A DNA stretch of 64,000 nt from Aptenodytes patagonicus. Lineage: Eukaryota; Chordata; Aves; Sphenisciformes; Spheniscidae. Location: positions 5,520,501-5,584,500 of the forward strand of contig NC_134960.1 in assembly GCF_965638725.1 (NCBI RefSeq), written 5' to 3'. The position numbers and the translations under genes were made by a program. The notes under the pieces are model-generated. The model was given only the letters and a program-made list of their open reading frames with translations. It had not been told where the DNA came from and searched no databases. Below, piece after piece: positions 52,401-62,760 of the stretch. Each line of letters opens with the position of its first letter. Position 1 is the stretch's first letter.

Positions 52401-52951
52401 TGAAGCGAGCCTGCAAGTGCCATGGGGTGTCAGGCAGCTGCAGCATCCAGACCTGCTGGCTCCAGCTGGCCGAGTTTCGCGAGATCGGGAACTACCTGAA
52501 GATAAAATACGACCAAGCCCACAAGCTGGAGATGGACAAGAGGCGGATGAGAGCCGGCAATAGCGCCGACAGCCGTGGGGCCACGGCAGAGACCTTCCAC
52601 CACGTCCACGCCACGGAGCTCGTCTTCCTGGAGGACTCTCCCGACTACTGCACGAGGAACGCCAGCCTGGGCCACCACGGCACCGAGGGCCGCGAGTGCC
52701 TGCAGACCGGCAAGAACCTCTCGCAGTGGGAGAAGAGGAGCTGCCGGCGGCTGTGCACCGAGTGTGGTCTCCGCGTGGAGGAGAGGAGGACGGAGGTGGT
52801 GGCCAGCTGCAACTGCAAGTTCCACTGGTGCTGCACGGTGCGGTGCGAGCAGTGCCGGCAGCTGGTGGCCAAACACTTCTGCGCCCGCCGCGACACCACC
52901 GCCACCGCCCCCAACCACATCAAGCGGAGGAACAAGGGCCATAAGAGATAG
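49428..52951 (+). CDS. WNT8A: WNT8A, secreted Wnt ligand (complete, six coding exons)
   Basis: Exons 49,428-49,498, 49,588-49,621, 49,835-49,973, 50,955-51,080, 51,204-51,346 and 52,385-52,951 join through GT-AG sites into 359 codons plus TAG. The product starts MKRSTFLILSIAGVYSAVFH, a signal peptide ending around residue 22-24, followed by WSVNNFLMTGPKAYLTYSSS. Wnt hallmarks are all present: the CKCHGVSGSC motif with Ser187 (the palmitoleoylated serine, same number as in Xenopus Wnt8), N-glycosylation sites at Asn104 (NCS), Asn263 (NAS) and Asn282 (NLS), and the C-terminal cysteine-rich finger (CNCKFHWCC, VRCEQC). The protein is acylated in the ER, exported and binds Frizzled/LRP receptors; in vertebrates Wnt8a acts in posterior and mesoderm patterning. 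The closest alternative, WNT8B, fits less well in the N-terminal wording and in genomic neighbours. Confidence 0.97.
49588..49621 (+). CDS. WNT8A: WNT8A exon 2 (34-nt mini-exon)
   Basis: The acceptor TTGTTTCAG ends at 49,587 and donor GTAACT begins at 49,622. It codes SVNNFLMTGPK (residues 25-35) and completes Trp24. It is a very short exon but matches the conserved SVNNFL-TGPK segment of WNT8 exactly and keeps phase. Confidence 0.92.
49835..49973 (+). CDS. WNT8A: WNT8A exon 3
   Basis: The acceptor CATGCCAG ends at 49,834 and donor GTGAGTG begins at 49,974. It codes residues 36-81 (AYLTYSSSVAAG, EECKFQFGWERWNCPE), the start of the alpha-helical N-terminal Wnt domain. Confidence 0.95.
50955..51080 (+). 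CDS. WNT8A: WNT8A exon 4
   Basis: The acceptor CTCCCCCAG ends at 50,954 and donor GTGAGC begins at 51,081. It codes residues 83-123 (TRETSFVHAISSAGVMYTLT, then RNCSMGDFESCGCDDSRNGR), including the N-glycosylation site at Asn104. Confidence 0.95.
51204..51346 (+). CDS. WNT8A: WNT8A exon 5
   Basis: The acceptor CTCTTGCAG ends at 51,203 and donor GTAAGT begins at 51,347. It codes residues 125-171 (GWVWGGCSDNVEFGERISKL, then NLHNNEVGRL), the most conserved Wnt core. A TAA-repeat microsatellite starts about 12 bases past the donor. Confidence 0.95.
51359..51379 (+). repeat. (TAA)n microsatellite in WNT8A intron 5
   Basis: About six TAA units followed by TTATAA, starting 12 bases after the exon 5 splice donor. 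Length polymorphism is likely. Confidence 0.9.
51800..51965 (+). repeat. MIR-like ancient SINE relic in WNT8A intron 5
   Basis: CATACCTATCTCATAGGGTG, GTCGAGGCTTAATCTCACAT and CTGTGAAGTGCTTGGCCTGG match, in order, the MIR 3' half (tacctacctcatagggttg, gtgaggattaaatgag, tgtaaagtgcttagcac). The upstream TTTGTAAAAACAAGG fits the tctgtaaaatgagg part. Identified by memory of the consensus. Confidence 0.6.
52385..52951 (+). CDS. WNT8A: WNT8A exon 6 (acylation site, cysteine-rich C-terminus)
   Basis: The acceptor TTTCCACCAAG ends at 52,384 and the stop TAG is at 52,949-52,951. It codes residues 172-359: AVKATMKRACKCHGVSGSCS with Ser187, the linker FHHVHATELVFLEDSPDYC, and the C-terminal cysteine finger. 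The tail after the last cysteine is strongly basic (HIKRRNKGHKR). The exon is GC-rich, so the opposite strand also holds a long but meaningless open frame. Confidence 0.97.
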   Translation, partial: AVKATMKRACKCHGVSGSCSIQTCWLQLAEFREIGNYLKIKYDQAHKLEMDKRRMRAGNSADSRGATAETFHHVHATELVFLEDSPDYCTRNASLGHHGTEGRECLQTGKNLSQWEKRSCRRLCTECGLRVEERRTEVVASCNCKFHWCCTVRCEQCRQLVAKHFCARRDTTATAPNHIKRRNKGHKR

Positions 52952-53860
52952 AGGGCAGCCGTGGTGCCTGAGGAGGACGCTTTGGTGTCCCCAGGCTCGG
53001 CAGCCACCGGCAGAGCTGGGTTGGGAAGGAGCGTCCCCAGGGAGCTACAGGGTCCGGAGGGCTGAGCAGGGCATCGCACAAGGCGATGGGGCCTCCTGCA
53101 GATGGATGCTGTGAGATTAGGAAGCACAAGGCGCGGGCGCTGAGGGGCCACGGTCCTTCTTGCTTCCACGGTCTTTCCTCAATATTTACCAGTAGCTTTT
53201 CTTTTCAGGAGACACTTTATTTGTGCATTGGACAGAGGGAAGAATTTAACTTTTTCGGTGGGTTCAACCCCTTGTGCCACGTCCAGCGGGTCAGCCGAGG
53301 CCAGCGCTGGGGCTCCAGCCCCGTGGCAAGCGAGGCAGGGACGGGTACTGTGGCCAAAAGCAGGTCCCACTGGGCAGCCGCGGGCACCACAACTGGGGCA
53401 CCCCCGGCCCAGCGGTTCATGCACAGCAGCTGCTCGGCAGTATTTCTAGTGGAAAACTTTATGCACTTTCTGATGCGAGAGGGGGCTTTGCAGCGCCGTG
53501 GTGTGTATTACAATGACTGCAGCTTTTTGAGGGCTTTGATGGGTTTCAAGCCAGTGTTTACAGATTTCATATCTAGCCCCCCCCCTTTTTTATATTTTGT
53601 ATATCGGTACCAAAACCCTTGCCCCAAATGGACAGTAGCTTCATGTATTTGTACTGGATGAAATTAAGCTGTTTACAATTCCTATACCTTTTTTTTTTTT
53701 TAAATTAGCAGATAAGAATTCAGAATTCTTTATGCCTAATGTTGTTTATTAATAAGTTGTATTATTGCTTAGCACAATCTGTTTTCTCTATATATTTTGA
53801 ACTCCCTAAAGAGTCAAATTTTGGACTGTATTTTGCAATAAAAACCACAGTGAAAAGGAT
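52952..53860 (+). other. WNT8A: WNT8A 3' UTR
   Basis: Sequence from the stop codon to just past the AATAAA at 53,837-53,842. The first half is GC-rich; the last 300 bases are AT-rich with T-runs, as expected near a cleavage site. A second AATAAA at 54,005-54,010 could give a slightly longer form. Confidence 0.7.
53837..53842 (+). terminator. WNT8A: WNT8A polyadenylation signal
   Basis: Canonical AATAAA, about 890 bases after the stop codon and followed by T/G-rich sequence. Confidence 0.75.
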
Positions 53861-54573
53861 TGGCTTTTTCCTTTCTGGCTTCCTAGCAGTATGACTTTAC
53901 ATGCAAAATTGTCCCTTTCTGGGTAAAGCCCAGCACTTCCAAGATTTCTCATTGTTAATCCAAAAGCCACTGAAGCCAGCGAAAAGGTTGTTCTCCTAGA
54001 CCTCAATAAAGGTTGGCTCCAGCTTTCAGTCCCCGGAGGGTTTGCTTTAATACCTATCACCGTAATATCTAACCTTTTTCAAGTGCTGAGTATGCAGGCA
54101 CTGCCTGGCTAAAGCCGATGTTGAAGCTCCCAATGCCTCTTTAATTTGCCTAGGCCCGACATCCCCCAGACAATGCGAGGCTGCCCCGCTTTGATGTGGA
54201 AAGCATCGGCACTCACTGCAAAATTCTTGGAGGCACGAGAGGAGCCCTTTGAACTGGGGGCAGGAGAGAAAAGTTGGGGACAGTTGTGAATGTGTCTGCT
54301 GGTTCCCTGCTGCTCCGGGTGCAAACAGCCCCACGCCATGGCAGGGAGGGCAGGAGGGGACACGCACTGTCTGCTGCCATCCCAAGCAGGTCCTGCTCTT
54401 CTCCTGGACTCTCCAGGGCTGTACTTCAGCCTGGATTGCTCCTAGGAGTCACAGCGCTGCTCTGGAGGGAGCCGGGGCTGTGCCACCACCCGCACCCACG
54501 ATGCGGGGACAAAGGATGTTCCACCAGGTTTGCTTTCCAGACAGGGGAAGAGGAGAAAGAGACACAAGTGGCT

Positions 54574-54588
54574 GGGGGGGGGGGGGGG
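54574..54588 (+). repeat. Poly-G tract
   Basis: An unbroken run of about 15 G residues downstream of WNT8A. Such runs are error-prone in sequencing and assembly, so the exact length is uncertain. Confidence 0.9.
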
Positions 54589-57500
54589 AGCAAACCCTAC
54601 AGCTCTGCCAGCATATTGCGCCCACGCTACAAATGCTTTGATGCTATTGTATCCGGGCATCCCTACAGCTCCTAGCGCAAACACAGCCTTGACACACGCT
54701 GGAGCCAAATCAGGAAGCTCAAGGTGTAAAACACACAAGTTGGGAAGCACGACTGACTTCCATGCATTTATTTTTCCAGAGAGCCGTTTTGTTAAAGCTG
54801 GAAGGGCTATGCCAGCGGGCCATCCATTTGGAGGGCTTGTTTGCTGCCTTCGGAGTAGCTATTTCTAAGACTTCCATAACTAATAGGCCACACCACCAAA
54901 GCAAAAAGCTCCAAGATTTTGCACAGTGTTGCTACAACAGCATTTGCAACCCACCAAAGTTTAGGCTGAACTGGAAATGATAAAAACAGACAAACAAAAC
55001 CCCTTTCCTGCATTTTATGCACTGGCTGGCTTGTCTGCACAGAAACACGGGCTCTACTTTGGTAATATCTGCTGTGGTTGCCTGGATTGCTGCTGCCCCG
55101 CTGAGCTGCCCCGGGCCAGCACTCAGCAACACCAGCCCCATGACTGGGCAGCCCCAGGAGCTGCGGGCACAGCACACTGCCAAAATCCCACGGAGCCACA
55201 AAACGAGGTTACGCAGAGCACAGGACAGTTGCTGCTGATGTGCGCTCAGAGGAGGGAAACAGTATTTCACCAGGATAACTCCCAAGCACACATAAAAAAC
55301 ATCTTGCTGTATGCCAATAGCAGGGTTAATAAACTGCACAGGTAAATCCCCGGAGACGAGGACTCCCCATGAGCAGGCATGTTCAGGACACGTTACGTAT
55401 CCCATGCATCTCTCTGCAGCATCTTTTCAAACAAACGTTACTGCAGAAAATAAGAAGTGACAGGTTTGCAGGTGCCCGTAGCATCAGACCAGATATCTGT
55501 CCCATGCAGGCCCTGTCCCAGGGAAAGGGGCTGCAGAGAGGAGCAGAGATGCTGCAGCAGAGACTGATCCTTCTCCCGCTGAACCCTCCCATTCCCACCC
55601 ACCCGCAGCCAGGGGCTTGCCGAGCCAGCACTCGTATCCACTGCATTGCTTTTAAATGCTGGAGATGAACTGCTCTTCCTTGAATTTGTCTAATTGCTTT
55701 TTTAAATCCATTTACGTTTCTGGCACTCAGACTGCCTAAGGCAACAAGCATATCCTACGCAAAAGCCAGAGACCAAATGCAAATGGAAGCGAACTCAAGA
55801 GAAAGTTACATACCATCCCATGATACAAATTTCCATTCTCTTTTTATAGCTTGCAGAGATAATACCGAGTCTGAACAAATACAAAAGACAACTCTATAGC
55901 TTGGAGCTGCACCTTGCCAGAGATGTTACGGTCCTGGAGAAGCTGAAGCTCTCTCATCCTCCCCCTTGTTGCTTGGATACAACAGTCATCAATTCTCACT
56001 ACATTCACCACAAAACAATAGAAATTCAGGATCATCTTAATCCATCACAGCACTGTCAGGGAGCCACTACACCCCTGCCCACTGGTACTCACTTTCAGTA
56101 ACAACACACACAAAAATGCCATGTGCACAGGGTGGCACAGGGCAATAAACCCCAAGGCTGCCTGCAGGACACGATCCATCAGGCTGATTTCATCATTTCA
56201 GTGGTGATTTTACCTGGGCAGCAAACTCCTACACAGCAGTTTTCAAAATAAATAACAACACACAGCAGAGCAAAGTCCTGCCAACCGCCAGTTTGCAAAG
56301 ACTCATTCTCTAACCACAACCAAAGAGCATTTGAAGGGAGTGATGGTGCCTTCAAACCTGAATGTGTTTACTCATGATTACCCAAAATCAGCTCCAATTT
56401 GGGACACTGATCCCAACCACCTGTAGCTCACTGCATGCTGGAGGAAGGGATGGACTGGCCCTATAAACCCTTGAGGAGGAACCTGACTGCCGTCCCGCAG
56501 TAATAGTAATGATCCCAATGACAATGAAAAAGTAAAAATCTTCACTGGGGCCAGGTGCTGCAGATGCTGCATGAACTCAAACCAAAATCCTGCTGCCTGC
56601 TCCCCAACAGTTGTTGGCACTGCTTCTCCCCTTTGGGGCCGAAGGCTCTTCGCAGGGCTTGGGGTGCAGGAAGGGGTGCTAGGGATGCAGAGGACCTGTG
56701 CCGGGGATGCCCTGGAGCAGGCACACCCCACCGAGCACCCTGAGGAGGGGCTTCGGGCAGGGTTGTGGAGCTGCTTGGACGGTCCTGGAGCAGCACCTTC
56801 ATGTTCGAACAGGCTTTGCCAGAGCTGCTGCTCACGGGGCACATCCATTGCCATGGAAGAGTAATCTGTGCGGTAAGAAACCTGCGGGACAGCAGTTGGA
56901 TTGGCCTGAAATCATCTTGGCTTTGTGGAGGTTTACCACCACCTTCCCAGCAGTGTATTTGTGCCTTTATTTTCAGAAAGGACTGGTTTATATTCCATTG
57001 TTAATGAGAAAGGGAAACATTTTGTAAACGAAGAAATAATACAGTCGAGCTATAGCATTACCACAGACCGGGGCAGGTTTGTGTCAGAGCTGCCTGCTCA
57101 GCTATTGATAGGGTTTCAGAAAATCAGTGTGGGGATATTTGTACCAGGATAATGGCCCAGGCTAAGCCTGCAAGCTTTCCCGGACCTTCCCCTCTAACCT
57201 GGGATCATCACTGTCCCCATTTCACCTGTTGCCTCTTGGCCGTGCCATGCTGCCATCCAGGCGCCCATCCCGGCACCCTCAACGGGAGCCGTGGCAAGTG
57301 CTCAACAGCGGCCACCAGCTCACCAGCTTTTCTTCTTGTTTCTTCTTCCCAGTAGGTGGAAATGCCCCCACAGCCTAATTCCCCTTCAGACAGGGAAACA
57401 GGCATGACTTCACGTGCGGCGTTGGGGAGGGTCACCTCCTTCACTGCGTGGAGGGAAGGCGAAGCCCAGGCGCACACCACGCCAGCGTGCTATTGATAGG

Positions 57501-58751
57501 GAGGGATTGCAGATCCTTGGGGCGTGCAGTTCACACAGGGGCAGACGGGTATTCACGTTTGTCTGGGCAGCGCAGACCTCAGCCGCTGGTACGGGCTGAG
57601 GATGTCACCCAGCGCAGAAATTGGATCCACGCTGTTGCTTTTGCTCCCAGAACAGAGTGCAGGGACGGCTCTGACAGAGAACTCGCATTGTCATCGTTGG
57701 CCGTGTGCCTCGTCAGCCTCTCCCCGCAGGCTGGCAGGGAGGTTTGTGCTCGGAGGTTGATGTACCGTGGTGAGCAATACCTGCCCCAGCCCCCCTCCCC
57801 TCGACAGGTCACGTTGCTGCACAGTGACTGTCAGTAAGCTGAGAATCGAGTTTGTTTAATTGACAAAGTGCTTTGCTGTTGACTACAGAGGAGCAGGACA
57901 GTGTCTGCTTGATATAGTGACAAGTCCAAGAGAGAAACGGAGCCAGGGAGGCTACCCACCGATGAGCCACATGCACAGATGGTCTTTGCAAAGCGGTTTG
58001 GAGAGGGACGGATTTTGGCCCAGCGCTGCTCCTTCCCACCCCACTCCCACCCCAGCTGGGGGCTGCGCTCTCCCCCAACACCCTGCAGCAGCCCTCCTTT
58101 ACCCCAGCCTGCTTCACTTCAGCTGTTAAACTCCTTGCCCAGTGGATTACCTTTAATTTATGCCACCAGTGCCCTTTCATGGATTATAATTCTGTATGAG
58201 ATGTTTGTGCTGTATCCTCCCCCCGTATTAAAGTGTCAGGAGTATATCCCCAGGCCATCCATCTTCAGCACTTCCGCATGGGCTTGGCAATTCTCTGACA
58301 TGAATATTATGGCTCTCAATGCAGAGTCTCCATCACTCAAGCTGACAAGTGTTAGAATCTCCCCTCTTGAACAGGGTAAGTGACCTTTTCATATGCAGCG
58401 TAGATTCCCGGTCACGCTGCATCTGGTGCAGTGAAACCAGTGAGTGCCAGCAATTCCCTAAAGTCTTAAAAAACAAGTCACAGGTCCTTTTCGACTTGCA
58501 AAACCAACCCTTAGCATGACAAAGTTAAAGGGCCTTAATCAGCCCCTGGTTAGCCCCTGCTAGTGCCAGTCCCATAGAGGAGGATGAAAAAGCATCTGTG
58601 CGATGCCTTCTGCAGGATTTATTGACAGGGATTTTCAGGGAAAGATGGGGAATTTGGGTGTCTGGCTTGCTGGAATGTATAGGAAAGATTTTTGTGACCA
58701 GTTAGTGACTTTGAAACCTCAACTCTAATCTTAAGCAACTTTTTTTTTAAG

Positions 58752-58850
58752 TGAGGTGCTTAAAGTTAGATCCCTAAACCCCACCAGCCTGATTTTCAAA
58801 GCTGCTAAGCACCTGGGCTTCCCACAGTGCGTGGGGGAGCTTCCCTCTAC
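58752..58850 (+). repeat. Possible ancient sauropsid interspersed repeat fragment
   Basis: GTGCTTAAAGTTAGATCCCT, then CCTGATTTTCAAAGCTGCTA and AGCACCTGGGCTTCCCACAG follow the wording of a repeat that is very common in turtles and crocodilians (taggcacctaaat...cctgattttcaaaggtgctgagcacc...agctcccattg). It is degenerate here. The class (palindromic DNA transposon or MITE) is uncertain. Confidence 0.4.
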
Positions 58851-61800
58851 CTGTGCCTTGAGAGAAGCAGAGGGAGACAACGACCCTTAAAAGCCCTTCC
58901 AGCTCAGACCTTCACAGCTGTACTGCTGTGGGGACACTCCAGTGCACGTTGCTCGACAGAAGGGGAACCCTCTGGAACTGAACCACGTGGTGATTCAAGT
59001 TAAATCCCTCCTACAAAATTCCCATGTTACCCCAAGTCTTTGGTTAAACCGGTGGCTAATATTTTTTCTTCTTTAGTAAGCAAAGGTACTTTCATAGCAA
59101 CTTTGCCACCTTCCCCCTATGAAGCTCCCGGTGGTGGCTCATCGCCAGCACAGCGCAACAGAAACTTGTTAACACCTTTTCAGCTCCATCTTATTAAAGC
59201 CAAGGCAATTAACAGCTTCACTATTTACAAAACAAATCCTCTTTGTAACACCTGAGAAAAAGAGTTACAAGTGTTTCCCAAACATTTCTCAGCTGGGGAG
59301 GACACCTACAATAACTGTCTACAGGGAGCTGTTGCGCCTGCTCTCCCTGGCTGGAGAGGACAAGTCCGTATTTACCGCGAGCTCATACTGTGCTTCCATC
59401 CCGGAGGCCTGATCAGCCAGCACAGGACTACTGGGAAAGTCTCTTATCCAAGGGCTACTCCAAGGGGAAAGAGGTGTGCGGGGAACCAGGGTGTGAATTA
59501 ATTGCCCGCTCGCTGGTCCTTACTCGCTTCTGATCGGCCGCATGTGCTGGTGTAGAAGAGCCACTTGTGGGTAAGGTAGGTAGGTTGTTCCCCTCCAAAG
59601 ATGTCCTCACGGGTGGCTGGGGGGGAGTGGGTAACGTACAGCAGATTTACACCTCTGTGGAGGGATTCACAAGCTTTTCTACACCACCACCCCCCCTCTT
59701 TTTCTGGTTCCCTGCTCTCTCCTAGGATACACCCCATGCCCCCCACTTTGCAAATCACTGCCCTGGCTTACAGTGCAGTAAATTCCCCCTTTTCAAACAA
59801 GCCCCGAGGAGATGAGCAATATAGCAGAAGACTGATGGATTAGAGAGAATCAAATAAACATAACTTGCCATGTACTTTCAAAATTAATTCCTTCCTCCTC
59901 TATTCCTCTCCCACCCCACTCTCCCTTCCTCCGAACACACACAGTGGCCCACAATTTATGAACAAGAAAGGTGATGTGTTCCCTAACTAAAATATTATTT
60001 GGGCGCAGAGGTGACTGCTGGGACAACTTTGCACGAGAGCACTCCCAGCCAAAGTGGATTCGGTCCAAACGCTTCTGGGGTTTAGAAAAGATCCTGTCTA
60101 AAGCCTGTATCACATCTCAGACCCAAAGCCATCCCTTCCAGAGGGTCTGAAATGCAGAGAAGAAAGGAGAGGGAGTTGGTGGTAACTCCACGTGCAGTAA
60201 GGAGCAGAGGCTGATGACCACAGCTAAGAAATGGTCACCAAGTGCAGTTAGGAGGCAGAGAGTAGCAATCATGTGGGACAGAGTGGGACAGGGCCAGAAA
60301 ATGAAACAGAATGAGTCTAAATCTCTGTAGAAGGGGAAGGTAGAGATTTACAAAGAGAAGGACATGATGGGAAATAGAGAGGGAGATCTCGAGTAGCACT
60401 TCGGCATTTCTTTTCTTTCTTTCTCTAGTCTTTCCTCAGCGTCCTATGCAACGCTGATCGAAGCCACTTGTGGGCACATCCAGGAGAGAATAGCTCGTCA
60501 GGGGACATGCGACCACAGAAGCCTGGACAGTATACGGCCCTTAATTTCCTCCTCTGATGCTTTTAGTAGCTCATGGGATGCCATAAAAGATGATAATGAC
60601 GAGGTCAGCGGAAAGACTGTAAAACAGTGGGGAGAGGCACAAGCATTACCTCACTTGGGCTCAAACCCGGGCCGTGCACAGACTGAGTTTGCTGCTTGCA
60701 AGCTCTTCTGCTTGGGACAGCGGCTGCACTCCACGTCCCACCATACAGCCTGGCTGGCAGTGCTCAAAACTGCGCTGCGACGAGTTACGTGGTCTGAAAT
60801 GTTGGGTTGTGAAGTCAGTGGGACTCTTGTCATTGATTTAGATCAAACCTGACAGTTTGGTCAGACACAGACAAGGATGAGGACGACGGTTCTCATGTTT
60901 CTCCCCAATTCCACAATTTCTAACTCACACCGCTATAGCTCCTGGCCTGACTGTTCTAGGGGATCATCCATCAAGAATACAGCTGACAGCTTTAAACACA
61001 GGCATTTCTATTTCTCTCCCTTTCGCCCAGTGCCTTGAAGCTAAACCTACCCTGACCCAGATCTCCATCCCCACACTCCTGCCAGGCAGAGACTTCTGCT
61101 GGCCAGCTGCCATCAGCAGTGATAGGGACAAGGCACCTCCTCCCTATCACTAAGTGGATTTCGAAGGCAATAAAGCAAGAGAATAATTAAATTAACTCGG
61201 TCCCAAATACCTCCCGAGGTGCCAAGCATTCCCGGCATTGCAGCAGCACCGCAGGTGTCTGGAGAGCAGGTAATACCGGTCCGTGGCAGGCTGCAAACGT
61301 GGCTCCGGGGGACATCTCTGCTGGCACGGGAGCACGGGCGGCAGCCGATCCTGGACAGGAGCGCCGGGAAGAGACTCTCAGGATGGCTTTGCTCGAGCCA
61401 GCTCGGGTCCAGGAGTAAAACAGCTACATTTATACTTTGACGTGCTTAAGTTAATAAGCCTTATCCCAGGGCAAACACAGTTGTACTTCCCAGCTTGGAC
61501 TACTTTACCCTCTGTTTCTTGTCTCAGGGGCTTTCCCCCTGCGGGGTGCCTGGGCTGTCATCTCAGGTAGCAGTTTCAGCTTCTGTTTTACCAAACAGCC
61601 TGCTATTTAAATTCCCTGTGAAACATCTATATGCTTTTGACAGCAGCACATTCATTTTTTTCCCCATTTACTACAGGCTGCAAGACTTGAATCTGGATTT
61701 GAGACAGCCCACGATTTGGGAGGGATCAGGTCACAGCCTTCGCTCAGCTCCAGCTCCAAGGTGTGCACGGAGAGCCTGGGCCGGCTCTGGCCAGGATTAG

Positions 61801-62728
61801 TGGCAGGGCAGAGGACATCCCCACTACAGAGTTTTATCTCACCGATCGCCAGAGATGTCACAAATCACCGTCCAGCGCCTTTTAAGCAGTTGGGAGCACT
61901 AAATTGTACCTCTTGTATCCAGACACCACCCAATCTCCCAGAGCCAGGCCAGGTACATTGATAAGGAGATAGTGTAAATGGTCAAACAGGATGGAGCCCA
62001 AAATTCACAATTTCCTGTGCTTTAACCTGGCAAGTGCCGTATCGGTGGGGGAGTCTTATTTAGATCATTTCAGATTATGTCCCTTTCCAAAGCGGGCTGT
62101 TGTGGCCAAGGATTTGCCACCATTCTGCTTCAGTGAGGAGGCTCTCAGATTTCACATGAAACTAAGTAGAGGGTGTTTTGTATGTTTTCAGCACAAATTT
62201 AGTTACAACTATGATCAAATAAATATTTGGGAAGAGTAACAAATACTGCTATGAAGAGAGCTGAGAGTGGCAATCGGATCCTTCCAACTCCTTTGAGTTT
62301 TAAACCTCAGATTGTCTTTGGGGCACTTCTGCTCTCTCTGTTCTGTGAAGAAGATGTAATTAATTTCCACATCACCATGATTTGTTCAGTATTGCATTAA
62401 CCACCCTGCCTCGTAACCAAGCTAACCACTCTTCAACTCATTCCCTTGAAATTCGGCTGTAAGTGGACGCTGACCTCACCCCAGGGAACTATTTTCCTGG
62501 AGACTTTTTCTAGCACTAAAAACGCAGTTACATCTTGGTAGGCTATTAAATCCACATGTGAAAATAAACTCATCTGTCATCCCGTGCATGCAGTTTGGCT
62601 TCCCTTTAAGGAGACATAAATGCATTAGAGCATCCCATTAAGGCAATTTACATGTCTTGCTTTATTTTCCCAGACAGGCCATTTCTTCCTTGGAGATTAC
62701 CAGCTTTTGGGAAAACGTATCAACTAAG

Positions 62729-62760
62729 GAGTCACGGAATAACAGAGTCACGGAATAAGT
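62729..62760 (+). repeat. 16-bp tandem repeat
   Basis: Two copies of a 16-bp unit starting GAGTCACGGAATAA. It recalls the short tandem repeat at the end of CR1 elements (tcacggaatca), but no CR1 body follows, so a CR1 origin is only a possibility. Confidence 0.6.

Noticed and set aside
52430-53169. Long minus-strand and alternative plus-frame open frames over WNT8A exon 6
   Set aside because: They are shadows of the GC-rich WNT8A coding exon; the WNT8A frame alone carries recognisable family sequence.
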